Shown piece by piece: positions 23,505 to 34,438 of a stretch of DNA of 64,000 nt. Below the pieces are notes generated by a model that saw only the letters and a list, made by a program, of their open reading frames with translations, was not told where the DNA came from and did no database searches. Source of the DNA: Viridothelium virens (Eukaryota; Ascomycota; Dothideomycetes; Trypetheliales; Trypetheliaceae); the NCBI GenBank assembly GCA_010094025.1, contig ML991774.1, positions 560,821-624,820 on the forward strand. The letters are read 5' to 3'. The first letter of the stretch is position 1. Each line of letters starts with the position of its first letter. The position numbers and the translations under genes are program-made.

Positions 23505-26208
23505 ATGGCGACCAGCGAGTCATCCCCAGAAAATGCATTGCCAAACACACTTCCCTCCTCCGGCACTCAGAAGCGCAACCGTATCCAACTAAGCTGTACT
23601 CTGTGCCGCCAAGCGAAGCTGAAATGCAACCGCGTGAGACCTTCTTGCGACCAATGTATGAAACGGGCTCGCACAGATCAATGCTACTATGCACCCCCAC
23701 CTGTACGGAGGCAGCCTCCGCAGGACATGAGGGGCCGAGTCAGGCACCTGGAGCGTACGTAAATACTGTACGGGCATGCGGAGTACCAAACTGACTTGAC
23801 GAATCTAGGTCTGGTGGTGGACTTGATGCAAAGCAAAGGTAATCCAAGTACCAACGGTGTTCAATTTAGAAATGGTGCCCGTACTCAGTCGGGGAGCAAT
23901 GGGGATGGCGATGGCGCCAAGCTCGAAGACGGCGAGCCTACGGCGCAGGAAAGTATCTCTCATGATTTAGGAAGAATGACAATCGGAAAGAATGAGGCTC
24001 AGAGCTACGTGGGATCTTCTCATTGGGCTGCCATATTGAAAGACGTAGGCCTTACCTTAGTCATGGGACTACTCTCTGATACACTATGCTTACAAAGAAT
24101 ACAGATCGAAGACGTCAAGGAATATCTTGATGAGGATCAAGACGAACCAGAAGACAACGGACGGGATGATTCGCCTTCTGGGTCCGTTGAAGAGAACCCG
24201 TTGGCGGATCCATTCTCGAATGGCGTCGCAGTGGCGGTAGGTCATGCCAAAATGCAAAGCAAATCTCAACTTCTAGATGCAATGCCTGAAAAGCCTGTCG
24301 TTGACCGTTTGGTATTGGAGTGGTTCAATTCTTACGATCCGTTTTTGCGTGAGTTGGGGGTTCCAATGCACTAATCTTTGCTAATTGCGCACACTAGATC
24401 TCATTCATGCACCTACTTTTCAAGACGAGGTATGTAAGGACAACTGCGCAACAATCGAAGCTAATCTCAAATCAGTATAAAAACTTCTGGAAAGATCCAC
24501 AACGCACTCCGACCATCTGGATCGGTCTTCTGTGTGGGATCATGAGTCTCGCCGTCTTCTTTAGGCATCGCGCTGAAGGCTCAGGTTGTCAGCCTCCCAG
24601 GGCGGTTATGGATACTATGAAGAGATATAGGACTATGGCTGAGAGTGCCATGGTCATCGCCGACTATACGACCGGAAAGCCGTACACAATAGAGTGTATG
24701 ATGGTCACAGCAGCAAACCAACACCTGTTATCCGTTGGCAATCAATGCAATGTATGGGTTATGCTTGGCTTGACTATACGATTAGCATTAAGAATGGGCT
24801 TTCATCGAGACCCAAGCCATTTTCCAGAGATTGGTTTCATGCAGGGCGAAATGCGTCGACGAGTTTGGCATTTACTCACACAGCTGGATGTTTTGATCTC
24901 TTTCCAGCTAGGTCTACCGAGCATGATCAGGTCAATCCCCAGCGATATCAAGCCTCCACACAATCTTTTAGATGCGGACTTTGATATGAACACCAAGGAG
25001 CCTCCTCAACCCCGACCCCTGTCTGAGATGACACCAGTCTCATACTCGATAGCAAAGTGGAGGATATGTGCCGTTTTCGCCGAAGCCTGCGATGCGTCGC
25101 TCGCTGTCACAGAACCATCGTATGCGGAAGTACTCGATCTTGACAAGAGGATGAGGGAGGCCTACGGTCTGATACCTCCAACACTTCGAGTTCGACCGAT
25201 GGACCAAAGCGTCACAGATACACCGGAGATCATCATGTGCCGATTCAATTTGGAGCTGCTATACCTCAAATCTCAATGCGTCCTCCACCGAAGATTCCTC
25301 AATGAGAGCCAGACGGATACGCGGCATACGTACTCACGAAAAACTTGCTTGGAGGCTGCTTTTGAGTGTCTAAAATATCACAAAATCATCCACGATGCCG
25401 TACAAAGTGGTGGCCACCTAGAGAGATTTCGCTGGTACATGTCGTCAATTACCTCCCACAATTTTCTTTTGGCAGCCATGATCATTTGCTTGGAGCTCAC
25501 GACCTACCATGAGGCCGATGCTACGGCTGCGAACGCCATGCGCGAGCAACTCTCTTGGAACCAGGACGAGGCTATAGCACTCTTGAAAACTTCCTACGTT
25601 ATCTGGAAGTCTGTTCGCGGTCTGTCAAAAGACTCGGCAAAGGCGTGCGGGATCCTTGGAGTATTATTGCGGAAAGTCAAAGCCATTCCTACCTCGACTG
25701 CACCAGGTGCGCCACGGGGAACATCGCCCAATAGTAGCGAAGGCAAGTAATGGAAATCTTGAAACACGAATATAGGCTAAACAAAGTGGTAGGAACCATC
25801 GAGTCTTTCGATGACATGGGTGGATCTGAGCCGTCTAGCTTAGGCGGATTTGATATGATCACTCCGCAGGTAGTTCCGCCTGACCAGGCATTCAACTCTT
25901 CGGAACAGCTCTTAACGTCGAATCCTAATGACTTTGCCCCGATAGGAGATATGCTAGACGTGCCCACCAATATTGATTGGGTTTGATGCCCCTCCACAAA
26001 CTGTGACAATATTGATGCTAATCTGGGACAGTCTCTTTGGGACAACCAAGTCAACACCTATGCGACCGGACCACCGAATAGTTCAAACGAATCCTGGCCA
26101 ATGGACTTTGATATGACAGATGCCTTGTTATCAAATAGCGCTTTTATGCCGGGACCTGAGGACTTTGCCGTACCGGACACAATGCAGCGAAGTCAAAATA
26201 GATTTTGA
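23505..26208 (+). CDS. Zn2Cys6 transcription factor, fungal_trans domain
   Basis: Six exons (23505-23754, 23809-24348, 24398-24429, 24476-25742, 25793-25980, 26032-26208) encode 817 residues. Residues 31-60 form the binuclear cluster: CTLCRQAKLKC then CDQCMKRARTDQC. A short heptad stretch, LERLVVDLM, may dimerise. The fungal transcription-factor middle domain runs from about 260 to 640 (HAPTFQDEYKNFW, RRVWHLLTQLDVLISFQLG). The acidic tail contains WPMDFDMTDALL. Exon 3 is only 32 bases. The intron at 25743 works only as GC-AG. The last intron is 51 bases, a multiple of three, and holds an in-frame TGA; if it is not spliced the protein ends at 25986 with 760 residues. Target genes are unknown; neighbours are housekeeping genes. 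Confidence 0.88.
25743..25792 (+). other. GC-AG intron in Zn2Cys6 gene
   Basis: Fifty bases, GAAG|GCAAGT at the donor, a GCTAAAC branch-like site and GTGGTAG at the acceptor. It joins SSEG to TIESFDDMGG in frame. A GT donor four bases on would need a 29-base intron ending at TATAG, too short for normal fungal splicing. Confidence 0.7.
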
Positions 26209-27181
26209 GGTACCTTGGGACGCCTTGGGATGACTTAGGACGACTTTTTATGAGAATAACGATGATAGGCGAGATGTGGGGAAATAGAACACAGCATCGA
26301 AACTTGATTCGATTGCAAGTTCTCCCACTTAGGAAGCGTGATTACCTTGACAATACAGTTCCGAAGCTCATCAGTTCCGTTGGCTCATTGGATCGGATTG
26401 CCCTCGGTTTGGTGGCTTTTGGATACAATCTTCACTCTGAATTAAAATTAAGCACGGACGTGTGGACTTGGTGCAGAAGATATGGTAAATAGAGTTGATG
26501 GAAGTAGTCGCTAGGGCTGGAAGTGCTTACGTTTCTAGCCCGTCTCTCCAGTGGTGCCGCTGCTATTAGTCATGAGAATTTCATGGAGGAAAGTCTCTAG
26601 TCGTATCCCAGTCTGGGCACTTTCCTAGCCAGAAAGACGACCCTGCTGGTGCTGGGTGCTCAAATCCACGAGACGACGCAGTCGGCTTCATACATTCGAG
26701 CTGTGTATTATATCTACTGCATCAAAGTAAATCATCAATATTTCCAAGCCTGACATTATGAATTACTGTAGTACACGGACAAACTCTTTATCACAATTCC
26801 CGACATTATTTCTTCTAACAGGAAGGTGACACCCATCGGTGTCTACTTTTCCTTTCCAAAGCTCATCGACATTGACATTCACAAACTTTTGTATACGTCT
26901 CCTTGAGATGCCAGGAATTTGTACAAGTTTAAAGATTTCGACTATTTTATATACGGTCCTTGATATCGCTGCACGCGGAAGCTGGTGCTGACGCCCCCAA
27001 ATGCTATCCCCAGAGCATATCTAAGTTTGACGCCTGCTAAAATACAGATGCAGAGGTACAGCAGAAGTGGAGAGGTATTATAGCACAGAAATCATCCACA
27101 AGATCGCGCGTCACCAGGTTCGACTCAGGCCTCCAGACAGACATAGTTGCGATGCCTGCAGGCTCATAGTTTCCAAATATC
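26209..27181. other. Convergent intergenic region
   Basis: Nearly 1 kb between the convergent regulator and EF-Tu genes. It starts with an imperfect tandem repeat of a 10-base unit like CTTGGGACGC, at 26212-26247. The rest is AT-rich with no supportable gene. Confidence 0.45.
26212..26247. repeat. Imperfect 10-base tandem repeat
   Basis: Three to four diverged units (CTTGGGACGC, CTTGGGATGA, CTTAGGACGA) stand directly after the regulator's stop codon. The array is too short to classify further. Confidence 0.6.
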
Positions 27182-28736
27182 TCATTCAATAATTCTTGTC
27201 ACCAGTCCGGTAGCAACTGTACGCCCACCTTCACGAATATTGAATCTTTGGCCTTGTTCAAGGGCGATGGGACTGTTGATATCGCAAATCATCTCGACGT
27301 TGTCGCCTGGCATGACCATCTTCGCCTCGGGATGCTCGGTCCCTTCTGGCCACTTGAGGGCAGCAGCTTCGTCTGCGGCGTCATGGTTAGATGGAGAAAC
27401 ACTTTCCAGCCAAGCAAATGAGAAGACTTACCAGCAGTGCGAAGATAGATCTGTGGTCTATAATTGTCATGGAAGCCTGTGTGTCGTCCACCTTCTTCCT
27501 TCGTAAGGACGTACATGGAGACCATGAATTTCTTGTGCGCGGTTGATGCCCCAGGCTTAGCTATGATCATACCACGCTTGACGTCTTCTCTCTTAACACC
27601 TCGTAATAGAAGCCCTGAGTTATCTCCTGCTCTCGATTCGTCGCAGGATTTTTTGAAAGACTCGATATCAGTGACCTTGGTCTTGAGCGGGGCTTCATTC
27701 TTCCCGACAAGTTCGACCTCGGAGTCTTTCTTCAGAATGCCTCGCTCAACGCGCCCAGATGCAACAGTGCCACGACCAGGGATGGAGAAGACATCTTCGA
27801 CGGACATTAGGAAAGGCTTGTCGAGATCTCGCTGAGGCTGCGGTATCCACGAGTCAACGGCACTGAGCAGCTCGTCGATCTTGCCGGTGCCAATCTCTGG
27901 TTCTCGACCTTCAAGAGCGCAGAGGGCAGATCCCATAATGATCGGAGTGTCATCGCCCTCAAATCCGTAAGAAGAAAGCAATTCGCGCATTTCCATCTCC
28001 ACGAGCTCTAACATTTCCTTGTCCTCGATAGCGTCCACTTTGTTTACGAATACAACAATCCTGTTGACTCCGACTTGTCGGGCGAGAAGCAAGTGTTCCC
28101 TTGTCTGCGGCCTGCGCAAGGTCAGCCCTGTCAGTCTTGACCTGTGATACTGCAGTTGCCTTACATTTGTCCGTCTGATGCTGCGACAACAATGATCGCC
28201 CCGTCCATGTTGGCTGCACCTGTTATCATGTTCTTGATGTAGTCGGCATGGCCAGGACAATCCACGTGGGAGTAATGGCGTGCGTCTGTTTGATATTCAA
28301 TATGTGCCGACGCGATGGTAATACCACGCTTTCGTTCTTCCGGGGCTTTGTCGATAGCGCCATATTCGAGGAAATTAGCAAATCCCTTTTCTGCTTGTCG
28401 TTTCGTGATTGCTGCTGTCAACGTCGTCTAATACCAATTTCAGTTTCGCTCGAAAGATGGATCATAGGGACAGAAGCACCTTTCCGTGGTCGACATGTCC
28501 AATTGTACCTAATCTGAATCAGTATTTTATGACTAGTGGTACCATGAGTTCTCAGAAAACTTACCAACATTGACATGTGGCTTCGTACGCTCAAAGGCTT
28601 GAGCGTAATACCTTACCGCACCGGCGTAGCGAGCTCCCCCTTGAAGGCCAAGAGTACTTTGAACTGGATTTGTACCCTTCTGCGCACGTAGCAGAGCTCG
28701 CGAGGATCGCAAGAATGAATGTGCCGCGTTCGACAT
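27182..28736 (-). CDS. TUF1: Mitochondrial translation elongation factor Tu
   Basis: Five exons (28736-28565, 28508-28480, 28427-28165, 28111-27432, 27372-27182) encode 444 residues. A basic Ser/Arg-rich presequence precedes [20 protein letters not shown]. All G motifs are present: GHVDHGKTT (G1), the GITI switch I Thr, DCPGHADY (G3), NKVD (G4) and the SAL loop (G5). Domains 2 and 3 follow, ending [16 protein letters not shown]. The protein delivers aminoacyl-tRNA to mitoribosomes. Exon 2 is only 29 bases and the next intron falls between Lys and the first Thr of the P-loop. An upstream TTG frame is rejected because the presequence starts well at the ATG at 28736. It is divergent from the HIBCH gene, another mitochondrial protein. 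Confidence 0.96.
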
Positions 28737-29115
28737 GCTGCGCCACGCACCAAGAGAGTGAGAAATGAGAGAAATCGAATGAGATGGATTGGTGGGAGCA
28801 GACAAATCTGATGCGCAACTTTTTGCTCTAGTGCATCCCGCCTCCGCCGTCGCCCAGTCACGTGATGCAAGAGCTCGGCCAAAAGTCCGTCTCCATGAAT
28901 AAACTCATAAATAAAATATAAGACTTCTTCACCCTCCCAAGGCAGACTGAGATTATTAGGTCTTGTCAAGCTTCAATCTTGCTGTCGGTCAATCATTTTT
29001 CTTCCTCATGAATATCTGAGCCCTATCACCCTTCGATGGAACGTTTCATCCGAGGTTAAAACTTTCAAAGCTACCCCATGCCGTCATAAGCAACCGAGAA
29101 TCTCTATAACCGCCC
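28737..29115. promoter_or_regulatory. Divergent promoter, TUF1 / HIBCH
   Basis: 379 bases between two genes for mitochondrial proteins. A TAAATAAAATATAAG stretch near 28909-28923 is the only TATA-like segment. Co-regulation is plausible but not shown by the sequence. Confidence 0.5.
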
Positions 29116-30824
29116 ATGTTTCTCAGAAGTTCTGTTGCTCGGACGGCCTCGCCGCTGTTCTGTACTTCGAGAGCTCCATCTAGCACCATGCCTTTGAGAG
29201 CTAGAATTATGAATGCCGCCCTGACTGGGCAAAGACTGGTCAATTAGGCCTAACTCGGTATCCACAACCACTTCACTGACCATTCGCAGATGTCGACAGA
29301 GGCTGAAATTCCCCGCGAACTTCCAGGCGATGAACCTGACGATGTTCTGTTCAATAATATATATGGCGTCAGAACAATTGAGTTGAATAGGCCAAAGAAA
29401 TTGAACTCCTTGAACGGGTCGATGGCACGGAAAATCATACCAAGATTGAAGGTGTGTTTTAAGGAATATCTCAATTACCGAGGAACGTTCTGACAGACTC
29501 TATCAGGAATGGGAGAAATCACAAATGGCTAATGTCGTCATCATCAAAGGAGCAGGAAGAGCATTTTGCGCAGGAGGTGATGTTGCAGCGCTGGCGCAGC
29601 AAAATACCCAAGGACCCAAGGGCCAGGAAGAATCAACAGAATATTTTAGCCTCGAATACAGGCTCGATCATCTGGTAGCAACTTACTCAAAGCCTTACGT
29701 TGCCTTCATGGATGGAATCACCATGGGAGGAGGCGTTGGCTTGAGTGTGCATGCACCTTTCCGGATCGCAACCGAAAAGACTGTATTCGCCATGCCAGAA
29801 ACCACCATCGGCTTCTTCCCAGATGTTGGAGGAACGTTCTTCCTCCCACGCCTAGACGGCCAAATCGGAACGTACCTTGCCCTCACAAGCGAGCAACTCA
29901 AAGGTCCAAACGTTTTGTACGGCACCCCCTCTGTTCCCCAATCCTCTCCATTCATTTCCCTTCATATCCTAACACCCAGTTTCCCACAGCTACAACGGCA
30001 TCGCAACGCACTACATCGACTCGACCTCCCTCCCCGACCTCGAAGCTCGCCTCGCCGAACTCCACTTCCGCGACACCGCCTCCCTCCCCGACCGCCTCTC
30101 CATCATCAACGCCACCATCTCCGAGTTCTCCACCGGCATCCCCCGCGACACCTCGCGCCAACTCACGGGCGCCATCCGCACCGCCATCGACACCGTCTTC
30201 TCCCCCGCGCACTCCCCGACGCTCCCCTCCATCCTCTCCTCGCTCGACGCCCTCGCCTCGGACACCACTGCTGCCCCCACCGTACAGGACTGGGCGAGCA
30301 AGACGCGTGCCACGATCCTCGAGCGCAGCCCGACGTCGCTGCTCGTCGCGCTCCGCGCGATGAGAGAGGGTGCTCGCTGGTCGGTTGCCGAGGCGTTCCA
30401 GCGCGAGCACCGCATTGCGGCGAGGTTTATGCGGCATCCGGATTTTGTGGAGGGGGTGTCGGCGAGGTTGATCAGGAAGCCGGCGGAGAGGCCGAGGTGG
30501 CGGCCGGAGCGGATTGAGGAGGTGGATCCGAGGACGGTGGATGAGTTCTTTGCGGAGGAGGGGAAGGACGGAGCGCAGAGGTTGGCGTTGTTGAAGAGTG
30601 GGCCGGGGGCGGATTACTCAACTTATCCGCATCGGTGGATTGGGTTGCCGCCGGAGAGGGATGTGGAGGCGAGGGTGAGGGGGGTGAAGGGGACGAAGGA
30701 GGAGGTGGTGAGGTATTTCTTGCTGGAGGGGAAGGGGAAGCAGGGGGTGAGGGAGAAGGTGGAGGAGATTTTGGAGAGGAAGGCAAGGGCTTTTGGGGAT
30801 GGCTCGCTGGAGTGGATAGCGTGA
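29116..30824 (+). CDS. EHD3: 3-hydroxyisobutyryl-CoA hydrolase, mitochondrial
   Basis: Four exons (29116-29238, 29290-29451, 29507-29916, 29990-30824) encode 509 residues. A presequence (MFLRSSVARTASPLF) is followed by the crotonase fold with GVRTIELNRPKKLNSLN, the oxyanion loop KGAGRAFCAGGDVAAL, and GITMGGGVGLSVH followed by MPETTIGFFPDVGGTFFLPR, the HIBCH signature. It hydrolyses 3-hydroxyisobutyryl-CoA in valine breakdown. A second Met at the start of exon 2 could give a cytosolic form lacking the presequence. The last exon shows the strongest codon switch in the window: almost every third position is C before about 30290 and G after about 30380. The donor at 29917 (GTACGG) restores NVFYNGIATHYI. 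Confidence 0.94.
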
Positions 30825-31898
30825 GCTGGTTTTACACTTCTGCAATTTAGATGTAGACAAGTGTGAACATATTTGACACTTAGCTGTTGATACCACTGCG
30901 CGAACAATGACTGAGACGTAGAGGCATTTGGCGGACCGAAATGGAGGCATATCCTATGAAGTTGATAGAGGCTCTGGAAAGCAACCTTAGAATCCACATG
31001 TCAGAGAAATTCGTGTGCTTCATTACAGATAACGGCTAGAAAACATAAACCAGAGGCTGGGGCTCAGTCGTGTGTGAAACAGAAAAGGGCAATGGCGGAC
31101 CTATACCAGAAAAAAAGCAATGAGCAGAACTGCCTATGACTAAATCCTAATAGTGAGGACTAGAAAAAACCATATGAACGTGATTAAAGCTTAGTGGCTT
31201 TGATCGAAGCGCGGCATTCTGTAAGTAGAGGAAGTCTAGTGTTTATGACTGAGAAACAAGATTAGTGGTCTTCACGAGGAAAACATTTCGGCCACCTCCA
31301 GAAAGTCAAATGTCACCCAGGAAGGCACTCAGCATTCAGATCTCAAGAATTAGTAGTTTTAATGATCGCGATTAGGGAAATAGCAGTGATTGCAACCTGA
31401 GAGAATCTGGAGCTTGTAGCCAGAGGAGATACCAGGGAGTGCGGGCAAGTCTCATTGGTCATAACCAAAGGAAAGTGTTGGTAACAAGAGAAGATCTGTC
31501 CTACAATTAGAAAGACTCGCAAATAGTCAGGACTTGAGAGGAGGCCGAACCCCCATGAAGAGGAAATCTAAAAAAAAGTACCAGAGAAAGCCCAGTGGTT
31601 AAAACACAAAACGGCAACCACATCTAAATGCAGAAAATAAAGGGTATGGTACAAATTAAGAAAATATGCTAGTGGGATATGCCAATGCGAATCGTTGAAT
31701 GATCCGAGAACCTGATAGTAGGAACAATTCTTCAATTAGGAATGGAGATGATATACAAGAGAATCTATATCCAACAATCAACGATCTCTGACGTCTAGGA
31801 GTCGCATGGTGCGTGTCTTGTGTTGTCTTCTACCTCACCAGAGTCCTGCAGCTCATGTTGTGCGAACTCGTCCTTTCCATAAGCCTACGGTCTCCCTA
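30825..31898. other. A/G-rich intergenic region, no gene seen
   Basis: About 1.07 kb between convergent genes. From 31000 to 31780 the plus strand is rich in A and G, with stops in every frame and no frame of useful length. It is longer than two 3-prime UTRs need. A non-coding transcript is possible; I could not recognise box C/D, tRNA or other RNA motifs. Confidence 0.4.
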
Positions 31899-32491
31899 CT
31901 AATGCGTCTTCTTTCCGATCTGCTCTGCCTCCTTTTGAAGCTTGGATATCGTCTCTTCTGATGCGTCGATCTCGCCTCTATCCGCCTTGACCTATGTGAT
32001 GCCGAGCATGGCATTAGCCCAAATTACGAAGTCCTTTGATATGGTACTTTTATATTCCAGGAAGAGATCTCCACTTCGTTATGCATGGAATTGCTCGAAG
32101 GGGTTGAGAGCATCCATTTTAAGGAGAGGAGAATATGTGCCCGGAGAAATATTCAACAACTCACAATCGACTCGCTGTCCGATGCTAGCTCATCCTTCCA
32201 TTCTCCTTTGCCTTCCTTCTGCTTCCGTAACTGGTCCTGCTTATGATGTTCCGCCTCCTCAGCACGCGTCTCGTTATCTGTTACATGTGACTCGCGAGTC
32301 AGCTACCGATGTTTCTCCAATTGAAGAAGTGGGGCAGTGGGGGTTGGGTAGAAGTTCGTACGCAATGCGGATTCTTTGCCAGCTAGTCTCGTCGCGCTGG
32401 CTCGATAGCTGCGACTGGGTAATGGGGTGTATAGAGCGGGTCGAAGGCGAAGTGAGCGCTGAAAAGCGAAGGACCGGAAGGTCAGAGACAT
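31899..32491 (-). CDS. Small mitochondrial-targeted protein, conserved type
   Basis: Three short exons (32491-32362, 32277-32165, 31991-31899) join into 111 residues. The first ~38 residues (MSLTFRSFAFQRSLRLRPAL onward) are Arg/Ser-rich and acid-free, a strong matrix presequence. The mature part is short, charged and helical: AEEAEHHKQDQLRKQKEGKG, then ELASDSESIVKADRGEID and a Lys/Glu tail ending GKKTH. I believe similar small proteins occur across Pezizomycotina, but I know no assigned function. The gene is missed by simple frame scanning because each exon is under 45 codons, and a 191-codon shadow frame lies opposite. Introns are 84 and 173 bases with normal GT-AG ends. Confidence 0.78.
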
Positions 32492-33732
32492 GGTTGGAGG
32501 GGCCGAAAGTAGACTGAGGATGTTACGGAAGATTGAGAAGAAGTAACTGAAGTTTGTACGATTGCGTCAATTGGTCGTCGACGACAAAGAACTTTGTAGT
32601 ATTATTTTTGGAAGCTTTGAGCTTGAAAGGAACTAAAGGTGAGAAGTTGCCGTTGCTACGGACTAAAAGTCTAGTTCTACCTCGGCAACCTATGAAGTCA
32701 TTAATGTGTCAAAGTCACCAGCAGTTTGCTCCAAGGGCCTGGGCCACCCCTGAATCATGGAGGTACCTAATTATCACATGGAGGCACTAATACTCCGGTT
32801 TCTGGGGTCGAAACGCCAGAATATCTGACAATCAATGTTAGTTACCGTGCCACCGCTCCCAAGTTTCAAGATCTGACACACAGCGAAGCGAGCAGAAACA
32901 TTATTATCCGGGGTTGTGGAATCAAAACTTCAGAGTGAAGCGAAAGAGGTAAATTTGTATGAGTTCATATCACTAGACCGAAGCCGAAGGGAAATGGAGC
33001 GCATCATTCATATACAGAAGAAACCATCCAGAACCCTCCGATTTGGCACAACGCTGAGCCGAGACAATGATGCGAATAAGACCGAGCTCAAGAGCTAAGC
33101 CGAACAGCTAGCTGAGCAAAGATCAAAGCCAGAGATAAGGAAACCCATATATGCAGCCGTATTGTTGCCCATGTTGCCTTCACCCATCTGGTATCCATTC
33201 CGTGCAACAGGATGATAAGAAAGCCCCGGCCCAGACACCATCTCTCAATCGAGCACGCAAACTCCCTCTCTTCAAACAGTCAATGCTGTACAGGTCTGTC
33301 ATCGTAACCTAACCGACATGAGCACCATCTAGATCGTTTTGTTGTGTTTGCTAATAACCGTCAAGTTTCCTACTTGCCTCCCAACACCAGGAACAATGAA
33401 CAAACAACGCTCAGAGACATGGACCATTACACCAGTATATAATTTCCCTGACAACCACGTAGCCTCTGTCTTTGCCTTTTTTCAATTGGAAAAAATCGTT
33501 GTGAAATCGAAAACGCCGTTGCCCAGTCTAAAGGGGCTTCGCTTTAAGTACATTGGAGAAGGTGGAACGTGCATGTGTACAGTAGAATCATCAGAGGCAT
33601 CGAGGATTAAAAGGGTATCGTATGATGTTCCAGTCCAGTCCAGTCCAAAGCAAGCCTACCCAACTAGCAACGCAGTACGCTACGACAACGACAGTGATTA
33701 TGACAGCATCATGGCGTCAGGGCCCGAGGCGT
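32492..33732. other. Intergenic region, no gene seen
   Basis: 1.24 kb between two minus-strand genes. A frame at 33339-33926 plus is open for 195 codons but is antisense to the next gene at its end and has no recognisable domain. The region probably holds the small gene's promoter and a long 3-prime UTR of the next gene. Confidence 0.4.
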
Positions 33733-34438
33733 CTACCATCGGCGAGCATACTGGTGCTGCATCTGTCGGGCAGGCGAGATGGATGGCGGTGGACTCACAT
33801 TGCTGCGAGTGTTTGGATCAACGATGGGTATCGCGTTTCGGACTCGCTGAGCCATCGGTTGATGAAGTTTGTTTGACTGTGGATGTTGCTGTGGCTGGCT
33901 TTGCTGGAAACTCGGAGAAGGATTAAAAGCATTCGTCGCAGATGACAGAACGAGATTTGGCGTTGGCTGGACTTGAGGTTGGAGTGGAGAGGATTCGGGA
34001 GAGCCGCTGGACAAGGACGATCGATCGGATGAAGAGGAATGGATGGATTGAAGCTGACCCGTCATGTCAACATCAAGTATCTACATGGGGAAAAATGATG
34101 CTCTCCAGCACATCTCGTAACATCTGGGATACATCGTTTGGAGATCATTGGCAACTTACATCATCTTCAGTGAGCAAGTTGAAAGGGCAGAAGAGCTCGT
34201 CATCCTCCAAATCGAACGACTTTGCGGCCTCAAACTCCTTGACGAATACTGATGCAATAGGTACCTCAACTGGTGGGGATTCTTTCAGATTCCTTGTCCG
34301 GTTGTATTGTTTGTGGAGATGGCTGTGACTAGTTCCCGGTCTTGGGGCCCGACGGCGACCACCGTGGTGGTGGTGAGAAGATGAATTGGGCGAATGTGAG
34401 TTCATGTGATGTGGTGTGCCATAGTAGAAGTTGGCCAT
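33733..34438 (-). CDS. Conserved fungal low-complexity protein, function unknown
   Basis: Two exons (34438-34160 and 34080-33733) encode 208 residues. The start is taken at MANFYYGTPHHMNSHS; an in-frame Met 51 codons upstream lies in what looks like leader sequence. The N-terminal half is His/Asn/Arg-rich with a short conserved block, FEAAKSFDLEDDELFCPF followed by LLTEDD. The second exon is Ser/Gln/Pro-rich and probably disordered, ending YARRW. The 79-base intron splices LLTEDD to ILDVDMTGQ. I think the family is conserved in filamentous fungi but cannot name it. It could be a regulatory or RNA-binding scaffold; nothing here proves that. The 5-prime region is unusually long. Confidence 0.68.

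Noticed and set aside
1-26208. Secondary-metabolite or catabolic cluster around the Zn2Cys6 regulator, GST and hydrolase
   Set aside because: These genes are separated by conserved housekeeping genes, and no backbone synthase, P450 or transporter is present.
30472-30786. Pro/Ser-rich minus frame opposite HIBCH
   Set aside because: Its openness follows from the G-rich codons of the HIBCH exon; it has no homology.
31942-32517. 191-codon open frame on the plus strand
   Set aside because: It is antisense to the three-exon mitochondrial protein, whose splice sites and presequence are far more convincing; no domain is visible in the plus frame.
33339-33926. 195-codon plus frame as a gene
   Set aside because: It has no family resemblance, biased composition, and overlaps the better supported minus-strand exon at 33733-34080.
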